Assembly (NCBI RefSeq): GCF_026340095.1
Contig: NZ_JAPEPO010000001.1
Location: forward strand, 7,274,501-7,338,500
Source of the DNA: Streptomyces sp. NBC_01446
Lineage (GTDB): Bacteria; Actinomycetota; Actinomycetes; Streptomycetales; Streptomycetaceae
Reading direction: 5' to 3'
DNA: 64,000 nt
This document shows positions 51,540 to 59,485 of this stretch, in pieces (position 1 is the stretch's first letter; each line of letters begins with the position of its first letter). The notes beneath the pieces were generated by a model. It did not search any database and was not told the DNA's origin. It saw only the letters and a program-made list of their open reading frames with translations. A program made the position numbers and the translations under genes.

Positions 51540-52298
51540 ATGGCCGAAGGCAACGGGAACGGCACGCTGGACGGAGCGGTCATCGCGGTCGCGGGCGCGG
51601 CCGGACCCGCGGGCCGCGCGACCCTGCTGCGCCTCGCCGAGGCGGGCGCGACGGTCGTCGGAGCGGACGCGGACGCCACACGCCTGGCGGAGGCCGTGGA
51701 CGCGGCGCGCTATGCGCACGGCGGCGCCACCGTCATCGGGGACACGGTCGACCTGCTCGACCTGCAGGCGACCCGCGACTGGGCGGACCACATCGAGAAG
51801 GACTTCGGGCGCGTCGACGGCGTGGTCCACCTCGTCGGCGGCTGGCGCGGCAGTGCCTCCTTCGCCGAGACCGACCTCGCCGACTGGCAGCTGCTCGAGA
51901 AGCTCCTCATCCGTACGGTCCAGCACACCTCCCTCGCGTTCCACGACGCGCTGACGCGCAGCGACCGCGGACGCTTCCTGCTGATCAGCGCCGCGGGCGC
52001 CAGCAAGCCGACCGCGGGCAACGCGGCGTACGCGGCCTCGAAGGCCGCCGCAGAGGCCTGGACGCTCGCCCTCGGCGACGCCTTCCGCAAGGCGGGGGGT
52101 GACGCGGGCCCGCAGCAGGCGGCTGCGATCCTGGTGGTGAAGGCGCTGGTGCACGACGCGATGCGCGCCGAGCGACCCAACGCGAAGTTCGCGGGCTTCA
52201 CGGACGTCACGGACCTGGCCGATGCCATCGTCGGCGTCTGGGACCGGCCCGCCAAGGAATTGAACGGGACCCGTCTGTGGCTGACCGAGAAGCCGTGA
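51540..52298 (+). CDS. SDR family NAD(P)-dependent oxidoreductase
   Basis: The 252-residue protein has a cofactor loop VAGAAGPAGRATL (an altered GxxxGxG: GAAGPAG), VHLVGGWRG in place of NNAG, and the Ser-Tyr-Lys set (LISAAGASK, YAASKAAAE). Ser and Lys are kept, so activity is likely. ATG 51540 is chosen because GAGGAGG stands eight bases upstream; GTG 51510 would overlap the DUF6421 stop and add ten residues. It overlaps the aldolase start by four bases. Confidence 0.88.
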   Translation: MAEGNGNGTLDGAVIAVAGAAGPAGRATLLRLAEAGATVVGADADATRLAEAVDAARYAHGGATVIGDTVDLLDLQATRDWADHIEKDFGRVDGVVHLVGGWRGSASFAETDLADWQLLEKLLIRTVQHTSLAFHDALTRSDRGRFLLISAAGASKPTAGNAAYAASKAAAEAWTLALGDAFRKAGGDAGPQQAAAILVVKALVHDAMRAERPNAKFAGFTDVTDLADAIVGVWDRPAKELNGTRLWLTEKP

Positions 52299-53365
52299 AT
52301 CCGCCCAAGACCGACGCCCGCAGGCATCACGACCCGGACGTCCGCGGCTTCGCGAGCGACAACTACGCGGGCGCGCACCCGGAGATTCTCGCTGCCCTCG
52401 CCCTCGCCAACGGCGGTCACCAGATCGCGTACGGCGAGGACGACTACACGGCGAACCTCCAGCAGATCATTCGCGCCCACTTCGGCCCCACGGCCGAGGC
52501 TTTCCCGGTCTTCAACGGCACCGGTGCCAACGTCGTCGCCCTCCAGGCGGTCACCGACCGCTGGGGCGCGGTGATCTGCGCCGAGTCCGCGCACATCAAC
52601 GTGGACGAGGGCGGGGCGCCGGAGCGCATGGGCGGCCTCAAACTGCTCACCGTGCCGACCCCGGACGGCAAGCTCACGCCCGAGCTCATCGACCGGCAGG
52701 CCTTCGGCTGGGACGACGAGCACCGCGCGATGCCGCAGGTCGTCTCGATCACGCAGAACACCGAACTGGGCACGCTCTACACGCCCGACGAGATCCGCGC
52801 GATCTGCGACCACGCCCACGAGCGCGGCATGAAGGTGCACCTCGACGGCTCCCGCATAGCCAATGCGGCCGCCGCCCTCGACGTGCCGATGCGCACGTTC
52901 ACGAACGCGGTCGGCGTCGACATCCTGTCGCTGGGCGGCACGAAGAACGGCGCCCTGTTCGGCGAGGCCGTCGTCGTCCTCAACCAGGACGCCGTCAGCC
53001 ACATGAAGCATCTGCGCAAGCTGTCGATGCAGCTCGCCTCCAAGATGCGCTTCGTGTCGGTGCAGTTGGAGGCCCTGCTCGCCAAGGACCTGTGGCTCCG
53101 CAACGCGCGGCACGCCAACGAGATGGCCCAGCGCCTCGCCGAAGGGGTCCGCGCCGTGCACGGCGTCGAGATCCTCTACCCCGTGCAGGCCAACGCCGTC
53201 TTCGCGCGGCTGCCGCACGACGTCAGCGAGCGCCTCCAGAAGCGCTTCCGGTTCTACTTCTGGAACGAGGCGGCCGGCGACGTCCGCTGGATGTGCGCGT
53301 TCGACACCCGTGAGGAGGACGTCGATGCTTTCGTCGCCGCCCTCAAGGAGGAAATGGCCCGCTAG
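52295..53365 (+). CDS. ltaE: Low-specificity L-threonine aldolase
   Basis: The 356-residue PLP enzyme has FASDNYAGAHPEIL at the start, the PLP-ring His in ESAHINVDEGGAPE, the Asp in VHLDGSRIANAAAALD and the Schiff-base Lys in SLGGTKNGALFG. It cleaves L-threonine or L-allo-threonine to glycine and acetaldehyde, or runs in reverse with other aldehydes. GTG 52295 overlaps the SDR stop (GTGA). An SDR next to a threonine aldolase could reduce or oxidise the aldehyde or hydroxy amino acid. Confidence 0.93.
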   Translation: MNPPKTDARRHHDPDVRGFASDNYAGAHPEILAALALANGGHQIAYGEDDYTANLQQIIRAHFGPTAEAFPVFNGTGANVVALQAVTDRWGAVICAESAHINVDEGGAPERMGGLKLLTVPTPDGKLTPELIDRQAFGWDDEHRAMPQVVSITQNTELGTLYTPDEIRAICDHAHERGMKVHLDGSRIANAAAALDVPMRTFTNAVGVDILSLGGTKNGALFGEAVVVLNQDAVSHMKHLRKLSMQLASKMRFVSVQLEALLAKDLWLRNARHANEMAQRLAEGVRAVHGVEILYPVQANAVFARLPHDVSERLQKRFRFYFWNEAAGDVRWMCAFDTREEDVDAFVAALKEEMAR

Positions 53366-53406
53366 GCGGCGCCCCCTCCGGACTCACCGGACTCACCAGC
53401 AGCACT

Positions 53407-53464
53407 GCATAGATATGCGATCGACCGTAAAGCCATTGACGCGCGGTCGGTCGCATTTCTATGC
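53407..53464. repeat. 21-bp imperfect inverted repeat spanning the transglutaminase promoter
   Basis: The arm 53407-53427 matches the complement of 53444-53464 at 19 of 21 positions, with a 16-base spacer. TTGACG (53436-53441) and TATGCT (53460-53465), 18 apart, form a promoter whose -10 is inside the right arm. The predicted start of RNA is at or beside ATG 53474. Confidence 0.75.
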
Positions 53465-53473
53465 TCCCGGTCC

Positions 53474-54067
53474 ATGCGGCTGATCCAGAAGAACCCTGAC
53501 CTGTCTGCTTACTTGGCGGCCGACGAGGTCATCGACCATCACCACCCACGGGTACGGAAGACTGCCGAGCGCCTCGCCGCCCAGGCCTCCGACTCATATT
53601 CATACGCACGGGTCGCCTACGAGTTCGTGCGTGACACCATTCCACACTCCGCCGACAGCGGGGACCTCCGCATCACCTGGCGCGCCTCGGACGTCCTGGA
53701 GCAGGGCACGGGCATCTGCCACGCCAAGTCCCACGCGCTGGCCGCGCTCCTGCGTGCCGAGGACATCCCCGCCGCGCTCTGCTACCAGCGGCTGACGCAC
53801 GACGCCGGAAGCGGGCACGTGCTGCACGGCATGGTCGCCGTGCGCTTCCACGGGGCCTGGCACCGGCAGGACTGCCGCGGGAACAAGCCCGAGGTCGACG
53901 CCCAGTTCTCCCTCGACGGCGAGCGGCTGGCCTTCACCGTGGACGCGAAGTCCAATGAGGTGGACTATCCGGTACTCTTTGATGTACCGGACCCGGCCGT
54001 TCTGCGCGCCCTGCGAGACGCCCCCGACCGGCCGCACCTGTGGGAACACCTCCCCGACGCACTCTGA
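53474..54067 (+). CDS. Transglutaminase-like (cysteine protease fold) domain protein
   Basis: The 197-residue protein has the papain-like triad of the transglutaminase superfamily: Cys in QGTGICHAKSHALAALLRAEDIPAALCYQ, His in GSGHVLHGMVAVRFHGAW and Asp in HRQDCRGNK. It has no signal peptide. Bacterial members cleave or form amide bonds in peptides. No ribosome binding site precedes ATG 53474, which fits a leaderless mRNA. The B3/4 gene follows after 34 bases and is probably co-transcribed. Confidence 0.88.
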   Translation: MRLIQKNPDLSAYLAADEVIDHHHPRVRKTAERLAAQASDSYSYARVAYEFVRDTIPHSADSGDLRITWRASDVLEQGTGICHAKSHALAALLRAEDIPAALCYQRLTHDAGSGHVLHGMVAVRFHGAWHRQDCRGNKPEVDAQFSLDGERLAFTVDAKSNEVDYPVLFDVPDPAVLRALRDAPDRPHLWEHLPDAL

Positions 54068-54101
54068 AACAGCAAGCGCACCCCGAACAGCAAGGCGGAC
54101 G

Positions 54102-54788
54102 ATGACCCTCCATCTCACCGTGTCCGACGAGGTACGGACCCTCGCACCCGAGTTCCGGCACGTCGCCATCGAGGCGTACGGGCTGGTCAACAGCCCGAGC
54201 GGGGACGGGACTTCGGCCCTTCTCGACGACGCCGCACGCCGCCTCGCCGCACGCCTCGACGGACGCGCCCCGCACGAGGACCCGCACATGGTGGCCTGGC
54301 GCGCCGCCTACACGGCCTTCGGCGCCAAGCCCTCCCGCACCCGCAACTCGGCGGAGGCACTGGCCAAGAGGGCCCTCGCGGACGGCGGACTGCCGCGGAT
54401 CAACACCCTCGTCGACGTCTACAACGCGATCAGCGTGGCCCATCTGATCCCGGTCGGCGGCGAGGACCTGGACCACATCAAGGGAGGGATGCGCCTCGTC
54501 AGGGCCACCGGCGAAGAGGGCTTCGCCACCGTGGCCGGGGGAGCGGACATCGTGGAACACCCCGACGCGGGCGAGGTCGTCTGGTGCGACGACGACGGCG
54601 TGACCTGCCGCCGCTGGAACTGGCGCCAGGGCACGCGCACGCGCCTCACCGAGGAATCGGTCAACGCGCTCTTCCTGCTGGAGGCGATGGGACCGCACTG
54701 CGACGTGGCGGCGGCCGGCACCGAACTCGCCGAACTACTGGAGAAGTTCAGCCCCGGCGCGCGGATCACCGTCCACACGCCGGAGTAG
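54102..54788 (+). CDS. Free-standing B3/B4 tRNA-binding/editing domain protein
   Basis: The 228-residue protein resembles the B3/B4 editing region of the phenylalanyl-tRNA synthetase beta chain: RRLAARLDGRAPHEDPHMVAWRAAYTAFGAKPSRTRNSAEALAKRALADGGLPRINTLVDVYNAISVAHLIPVGGEDLDHI. Free-standing forms may clear mischarged tRNAs. ATG 54102. Paired here with a transglutaminase-like protein, which is a combination worth testing. Confidence 0.87.
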   Translation: MTLHLTVSDEVRTLAPEFRHVAIEAYGLVNSPSGDGTSALLDDAARRLAARLDGRAPHEDPHMVAWRAAYTAFGAKPSRTRNSAEALAKRALADGGLPRINTLVDVYNAISVAHLIPVGGEDLDHIKGGMRLVRATGEEGFATVAGGADIVEHPDAGEVVWCDDDGVTCRRWNWRQGTRTRLTEESVNALFLLEAMGPHCDVAAAGTELAELLEKFSPGARITVHTPE

Positions 54789-54828
54789 ACGCACCGCGGT
54801 GGGCCCGCGGCACGTCTGCAGTACCGAT

Positions 54829-55557
54829 TCAGCTCGCCTCGGCGGCCTTCACCTCTGCCGCGGTGGGCGCGGTGCCGCCGAGGTGCGCGGGCATCCACCA
54901 GGTGTCGTCCGGACCCTTGGGGCGTACGGGGTACGCGCGCTGCGCCGCTTCGAGGAGCTCCTGCACGCGCTCGCGCAGCCGCCGCGTGATCGCGCCGGCG
55001 AACTGGTCGCGCGGGGCCTCCATCGGCTCGCCGACCCGGATCGTGATCGGGATGTGCTGACGCCTGAAGTTCTTCGGGTGGCCCTTCGTCCACACGCGCT
55101 GGGTACCCCACAGCGCCATGGGGATCAGCGGCACACCGGCCTCCTGAGCCAGGCGCGCGGCGCCCGACTTGAAGCTCTTCAGCGTGAACGACTGCGAGAT
55201 CGTCGCCTCGGGGAACACCCCGATGACCTCACCGGAGCGCAGCGAGTCGAGGGCATGCGCATACGCGTCCTCGCCCTGCTTCCGGTCCACGGGGATGTGC
55301 TTCATGCTGCGCATCAACGGACCGGAGATCTTGTGCCGGAAGACCGACTCCTTCGCCATGAAGCGCACCAGGCGCTTCTGCGGCAGCGCTGCGAGACCGT
55401 CGAAGATGAAGTCCAGGTAGCTGATGTGGTTGCTGACCAGGACTGCGCCGCCGGAGCGCGGAATGTTCTCCGCGCCCTTGACGTCGATCTTCAGATCGAG
55501 CGCCTTGAACATCGTGCGGGCCGCGCCGATGACCGGACGGTAGACGAGCTCTGCCAT
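54829..55557 (-). CDS. 1-acyl-sn-glycerol-3-phosphate acyltransferase (PlsC family)
   Basis: The 242-residue protein has the acyltransferase motifs NHISYLDFIF (HX4D), KHIPVDRKQGEDAY, FPEATISQSF and VPLIPMALWG in order. It acylates lysophosphatidate in phospholipid synthesis at the inner membrane face. The C-terminus (VRPKGPDDTWWMPAHLGGTAPT) is a common actinomycete form. The ATG lacks an obvious ribosome binding site. Confidence 0.9.
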   Translation of the reverse strand: MAELVYRPVIGAARTMFKALDLKIDVKGAENIPRSGGAVLVSNHISYLDFIFDGLAALPQKRLVRFMAKESVFRHKISGPLMRSMKHIPVDRKQGEDAYAHALDSLRSGEVIGVFPEATISQSFTLKSFKSGAARLAQEAGVPLIPMALWGTQRVWTKGHPKNFRRQHIPITIRVGEPMEAPRDQFAGAITRRLRERVQELLEAAQRAYPVRPKGPDDTWWMPAHLGGTAPTAAEVKAAEAS

Positions 55558-55732
55558 GGAGGGGGAGGACCCTTCATCTCTGCCTGGGGAGTGGGCTCCC
55601 GGCGGGAAGTTACGCAGCCGTAGGTTTTGTGGCTAGCGCAGATCGTGCCCCATCAACGGCTGAGTAGCCAGTCCTGGTTCCGGCAGGGCGCGAGATCCTC
55701 GTCACTCCCACGCGGTCCCGGCAACCCGTTGA

Positions 55733-56149
55733 TCAGCCAAATCGTGCCGCGCCACGCCGCAGGAGCAGGTACATCTCGCACCCCAGGCAGTAGCCGAACA
55801 CCGAGTTGAGGAACGCCGCCGCCAGTGCGCAGGCCGTCGCCCCGAGCCCCAGCCAGCCCGGCCCCCACACCAGACCCACCAGGCCCGCCGACGCGAAGAC
55901 GAGCCCGACGAACTGCGCGAACCGCGGCGGCTGCGGAGCCTCGAACTCCGTAGGCGGCCCGAGCCGAGGCCGCACCGCCGTACGGAACAGCCACGCGTAC
56001 GGAGAACGCCCCACCCCGCCCGCCGCGCCGAGCGCGAAACACAGCGTCTGCCACGCCAGGAGCCAGGCGCTGCCTGTGACGAGCACCAGGGCCAGTACGA
56101 ACGTTGTGACCGCGGCGCCGAACCGCGGCCCTCTCACATCGATGTCCAT
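55733..56149 (-). CDS. DUF4395 family membrane protein
   Basis: The 138-residue protein begins MDIDVRGPRFGAAVTTFVLALVLVTGSAWLLAWQT and ends with a CLGCEMYLL motif inside a last membrane helix (FLNSVFGYCLGCEMYLLLRR). The CXXC pair within a membrane segment is typical of DUF4395, which is often encoded beside thioredoxin-like proteins. The divergent thioredoxin-like gene fits a joint redox role at the membrane. Confidence 0.85.
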   Translation of the reverse strand: MDIDVRGPRFGAAVTTFVLALVLVTGSAWLLAWQTLCFALGAAGGVGRSPYAWLFRTAVRPRLGPPTEFEAPQPPRFAQFVGLVFASAGLVGLVWGPGWLGLGATACALAAAFLNSVFGYCLGCEMYLLLRRGAARFG

Positions 56150-56225
56150 GAACCCAGCATTCCGCATCGGTGCGCCGCGCGGACCCGGGGAATCTTTGCG
56201 GTCTCGTGAATGCTGCACTGGAACG

Positions 56226-56633
56226 ATGACCGGACTTGTGGTGTGTGTGGCTGTGCTCGCCGCGGCGAGCGCCTTCGGGCTGATGCAACGGCGGCGGAGC
56301 GGGAGGATGAAGGTGCGGCAGGGCGAAGCGGCTCTCGGAGCGGCGAAGTTGGGCGAGGAGCTGGGGGAGCGGGCCACCCTCGTGCAGTTCTCCAGCGCCT
56401 TCTGCGCCCCGTGCCGGGCCACCCGGCGCGTGCTCGGCGAAGTGGCCGACATGGTTCCCGGCGTGACCCACGTGGAGATCGACGCCGAGGACCGGCTCGA
56501 CCTCGTACGGGAACTCGGTGTCCTCAAGACGCCCACCGTGCTCGTCCTCGACGCGGCCGGACACATCGTGCGCCGCGCCTCCGGCCAGCCGCGCAAGGCG
56601 GACGTCATCGCCGCGCTCGGGGAGGCGGTCTGA
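56226..56633 (+). CDS. Membrane-anchored thioredoxin-like protein
   Basis: The 135-residue protein has one N-terminal membrane helix (GLVVCVAVLAAASAFGLM), then a thioredoxin domain with the active site SAFCAPCRATRRVL and the cis-Pro region LGVLKTPTVLVLDAAG. The Cys-Ala-Pro-Cys pair implies thiol-disulfide exchange. It is divergent from DUF4395, 76 bases away, and the two may pass electrons across the membrane. Confidence 0.9.
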   Translation: MTGLVVCVAVLAAASAFGLMQRRRSGRMKVRQGEAALGAAKLGEELGERATLVQFSSAFCAPCRATRRVLGEVADMVPGVTHVEIDAEDRLDLVRELGVLKTPTVLVLDAAGHIVRRASGQPRKADVIAALGEAV

Positions 56634-56716
56634 CGGGTGGTGACTTCGTGGTGACGCTTCTCCCAGATGGCGGGACGCCCTTGACTGCACGCACCACCTA
56701 TCGTCAGCCTGACTTT

Positions 56717-56797
56717 ATGTCGACGGAACTCCTTCTCTTCGAGCGTGTCCATGTGGACCTCGCCCGCTGCGCGAGTGCGCGCTGTCCCGGCTCCTGA
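56717..56797 (+). CDS. 26-residue leader peptide with Cys codons, probable attenuator
   Basis: ATG 56717 to TGA 56797 encodes MSTELLLFERVHVDLARCASARCPGS. The VHVDLxRxxSAxC form is that of short actinomycete leader peptides placed before sulfur-related genes, where scarce cysteine stalls the ribosome at the Cys codons. Cys18 and Cys23 are near its end. The flavin reductase starts 47 bases downstream. No clear alternative hairpin was identified in the short gap. Confidence 0.6.
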   Translation: MSTELLLFERVHVDLARCASARCPGS

Positions 56798-56843
56798 GCA
56801 GCCACGGATCCCGCTCGCACCCCTCCGGCAGAAGGACAACTCC

Positions 56844-57350
56844 ATGACGGTCACGCCCGATCTCCGCACCGCCACCACCGCATCGCCCGACCTGCTGCGC
56901 TCGGTCTTCCGGCAGCACGCGGCCGGAGTCGCCGTGATCACCGCCCGGGGCGCCGCCCCCGTGGGTTTCACCGCCACCTCCCTGACGTCGGTGTCGGCCG
57001 AACCTCCCGTCATCTCGTTCGGTATCGGCCTGGGCGCCTCCAGTTGGCCCGTCGTCTCCGAGGCCGAACACGTCGGCGTGCACATACTCGGCGAGCACCA
57101 GCAGGATCTGGCCGCCACGTTCGCGAAGAGCGGCGCCGACCGCTTCGGGGAGCCCACGCGCTGGCACGAGGGTCCGGAGGGCGTGCCCGTACTCGGCGGC
57201 GTCCTGGCCTGGTTGGTGTGCCGGGTGATCGCGCGCGTGCCCGCCGGAGACCACCGCATCGTGCTCGCCGAGGCCGTCGTCGGGGACCCCGCGGGGACCG
57301 GCCGGCCGCTCGTCTACCACCAGGGCCGCTTCAACGGTCTGCGCGACTAG
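56844..57350 (+). CDS. Flavin reductase family protein
   Basis: The 168-residue protein has the FMN-binding split barrel of the HpaC/flavin reductase family: SVFRQHAAGVAVITARGAAPVGFTATSLTSVSAEPPVISFGI, HVGVHILGEHQQDLAATFAKSGADRF and a late GRPLVYHQGRFNGL. It reduces FMN or FAD with NAD(P)H to feed a flavin-dependent partner; with a sulfur-type leader upstream the partner may be a desulfurising monooxygenase, which is inference. ATG 56844 follows GAAGGA. Confidence 0.92.
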   Translation: MTVTPDLRTATTASPDLLRSVFRQHAAGVAVITARGAAPVGFTATSLTSVSAEPPVISFGIGLGASSWPVVSEAEHVGVHILGEHQQDLAATFAKSGADRFGEPTRWHEGPEGVPVLGGVLAWLVCRVIARVPAGDHRIVLAEAVVGDPAGTGRPLVYHQGRFNGLRD

Positions 57351-57518
57351 GATCACAGTTCAAAGCGCTTGCTTAGCGGGCAAATCCTGGGTGTACTGAC
57401 GAGTAATATTTCGTTCGGGGCGCGGGCCGCCCCGACCGGGAGAGTCCGCTTCGGACGCCTATGCTGCCTGCAGGGAGCAAGGCCGCCCAGTAAAGACGAT
57501 TGCAGTAGGAGAGCCGGC

Positions 57519-58304
57519 GTGAGCTTGAGGATCGTTGTCACCGTGAAGTATGTGCCGGACGCGACGGGGGACCGGCATTTCGCTGATGACCTGACGGTGG
57601 ACCGTGATGATGTGGACGGGCTGCTGTCGGAGCTGGATGAGTACGCGGTCGAGCAGGCGTTGCAGATCGCGGACGGGGCGGACGATGCGGAGGTCACCGT
57701 GTTGACGGTGGGTCCGGAGGACGCGAAGGACGCGTTGCGCAAGGCGTTGTCGATGGGCGCGGACAAGGCGGTCCATGTCGAGGACGACGATCTGCACGGC
57801 ACGGACATCGTGGGCACGTCGCTGGTGCTGGCGAAGGCGATCGAGAAGGCCGGCTTCGACCTGGTGGTCTCGGGTATGGCGTCGACGGACGGCACGGCGG
57901 GTGTGGTTCCGGCGTTGCTGGCGGAGCGGCTGGGTGTGCCGCAGGTGACGCTGCTGTCGGAGGTGTCCGTCGAGGGTGGTGTGGTGACGGGTCGTCGTGA
58001 CGGTGACACGGCCTCGGAGCAGGTTCAGGCTTCGCTGCCGGCGGTGGTGTCGGTGACCGACCAGTCGGGCGAGGCCAGGTACCCGTCGTTCAAGGGGATC
58101 ATGGCGGCGAAGAAGAAGCCGGTCACGTCCTGGGATCTGTCGGATCTGGGCCTGGAGGCCGACGAGGTGGGTCTGGCGGGTGCGTGGACGGTCGTGGACG
58201 CGGCGGCTGAGCGTCCGGCGCGCAGCGCGGGCACGATCGTCAAGGACGAGGGCGAGGGCGGCAAGCAGCTCGCCGAGTTCCTCGCGGGCCAGAAGTTCAT
58301 CTAG
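57519..58304 (+). CDS. etfB: Electron transfer flavoprotein, beta subunit
   Basis: The 261-residue protein begins LRIVVTVKYVPDATGDRHFADDLTVDRDDVDGLLSELDEYAVEQAL and contains the ETF-beta signature region VTDQSGEARYPSFKGIMAAKKKPVTSWDLSDLGL. With EtfA it carries electrons from acyl-CoA and other dehydrogenases to the quinone pool. GTG 57519 follows AGGAGA. Codon third positions in this gene favour G more than in its neighbours, where C dominates. It is 51 bases before etfA. Confidence 0.95.
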   Translation: MSLRIVVTVKYVPDATGDRHFADDLTVDRDDVDGLLSELDEYAVEQALQIADGADDAEVTVLTVGPEDAKDALRKALSMGADKAVHVEDDDLHGTDIVGTSLVLAKAIEKAGFDLVVSGMASTDGTAGVVPALLAERLGVPQVTLLSEVSVEGGVVTGRRDGDTASEQVQASLPAVVSVTDQSGEARYPSFKGIMAAKKKPVTSWDLSDLGLEADEVGLAGAWTVVDAAAERPARSAGTIVKDEGEGGKQLAEFLAGQKFI

Positions 58305-58355
58305 CCCGGCCGTCCCCTTCCGTCTCACTCTTTCGCATGCAGGAGAAGAAGTCCC

Positions 58356-59318
58356 ATGGCTGAAGTTCTGGTCTACGTCGATCACGTGGACGGTGCCGTC
58401 CGCAAGCCCACCCTTGAGCTGCTGACGCTGGCCCGCCGGATCGGCGAACCGGTCGCCGTCGCCCTCGGCAACGGTGCCGCCGGCACCGCGACCGTGCTGG
58501 CCGAGCACGGCGCGGTCAAGGTCCTCACGCACGAGGCGTCCGAGTACGCCGACTACCTGGTCGTGCCGAAGGTGGACGCGCTGCAGGCCGCCTACAACAG
58601 CGTGTCGCCGGCCGCGGTCCTGGTGCCGTCCTCGGCGGAGGGCAAGGAGATCGCCGCGCGCCTGGCGGTGCGGGTCGGCTCGGGTGTCATCACCGACGCC
58701 ACCGACCTCGAGGCCGGCGACTCCGGTCCCATCGCCACGCAGTCCGCGTTCGCCGCCTCGTTCACGACCAAGTCCCGTGTCTCCAAGGGCACCCCGGTCA
58801 TCACCGTCAAGCCCAACAGTGCCCCGGTCGAGGCTGCTCCGGCGGCCGGCACCGTCGAGGCGCTGGCCGTGACGTTCAGTGAGCAGGCCACCGGTACCAA
58901 GGTCACCGCGCGCACGCCGCGCGCCTCGACCGGGCGCCCGGACCTGACCGAGGCCGCGATCGTGGTCTCCGGCGGCCGCGGCGTCAACGGCGCCGAGAAC
59001 TTCACGGTCATCGAGGCCCTCGCCGACTCCCTGGGAGCGGCGGTCGGCGCCTCGCGCGCCGCGGTCGACGCGGGCTGGTACCCGCACTCCAACCAGGTCG
59101 GCCAGACCGGCAAGTCCGTGTCTCCGCAGCTGTACATCGCCAACGGTATCTCCGGCGCGATCCAGCACCGGGCCGGCATGCAGACCTCGAAGACCATCGT
59201 CGCGGTCAACAAGGACGCCGAGGCCCCGATCTTCGACCTCGTCGACTACGGCGTCGTCGGCGACCTCTTCGACGTCGTCCCCCAGCTCACCGAGGAAATC
59301 AACACCCGCAAGGGCTGA
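58356..59318 (+). CDS. etfA: Electron transfer flavoprotein, alpha subunit
   Basis: The 320-residue protein has the C-terminal FAD-binding domain: VVSGGRGVNGAENFTVIEALADSLGAAVGASRAAVDAGWYPHSNQVGQTGKSVSPQLYIANGISGAIQHRAGMQTSKTIVAVNKDAEAPIF. All FAD contacts typical of EtfA are there. It forms a heterodimer with EtfB. AGGAGAAGAAG precedes ATG 58356. A strong terminator follows. Confidence 0.96.
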   Translation: MAEVLVYVDHVDGAVRKPTLELLTLARRIGEPVAVALGNGAAGTATVLAEHGAVKVLTHEASEYADYLVVPKVDALQAAYNSVSPAAVLVPSSAEGKEIAARLAVRVGSGVITDATDLEAGDSGPIATQSAFAASFTTKSRVSKGTPVITVKPNSAPVEAAPAAGTVEALAVTFSEQATGTKVTARTPRASTGRPDLTEAAIVVSGGRGVNGAENFTVIEALADSLGAAVGASRAAVDAGWYPHSNQVGQTGKSVSPQLYIANGISGAIQHRAGMQTSKTIVAVNKDAEAPIFDLVDYGVVGDLFDVVPQLTEEINTRKG

Positions 59319-59335
59319 GCTTCTCCGGGCCGGTA

Positions 59336-59372
59336 ACGGGGCCGCGTGGTGATCTTCACCGCGCGGCCCCGT
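59336..59372 (+). terminator. Terminator of the etfBA operon
   Basis: ACGGGGCCGCG (59336-59346) pairs with CGCGGCCCCGT (59362-59372); inside, GGTGA and TCACC extend the stem to a three-base loop. An 11+5-bp stem 18 bases after the etfA stop. Confidence 0.85.
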
Positions 59373-59436
59373 TCGCGTACGGGGGACCATTGACGCAGGT
59401 GGCGAGCGCAGATAACTTCGCTATACGGATTGTTGA

Positions 59437-59451
59437 TTCCGTGAAGCGGAA
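59437..59451. promoter_or_regulatory. Candidate operator before the HpcH/HpaI-type gene
   Basis: TTCCG-TGAAG-CGGAA is a perfect 5-bp inverted repeat 35 bases before ATG 59486, in an AT-richer stretch with a possible -10 (TATACG at 59422-59427). Its form resembles IclR-family sites, but this is a weak match. Confidence 0.4.
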
Positions 59452-59485
59452 ACTCTGGAACGTCGAGAGTGTGGAGGGTGCAGTA

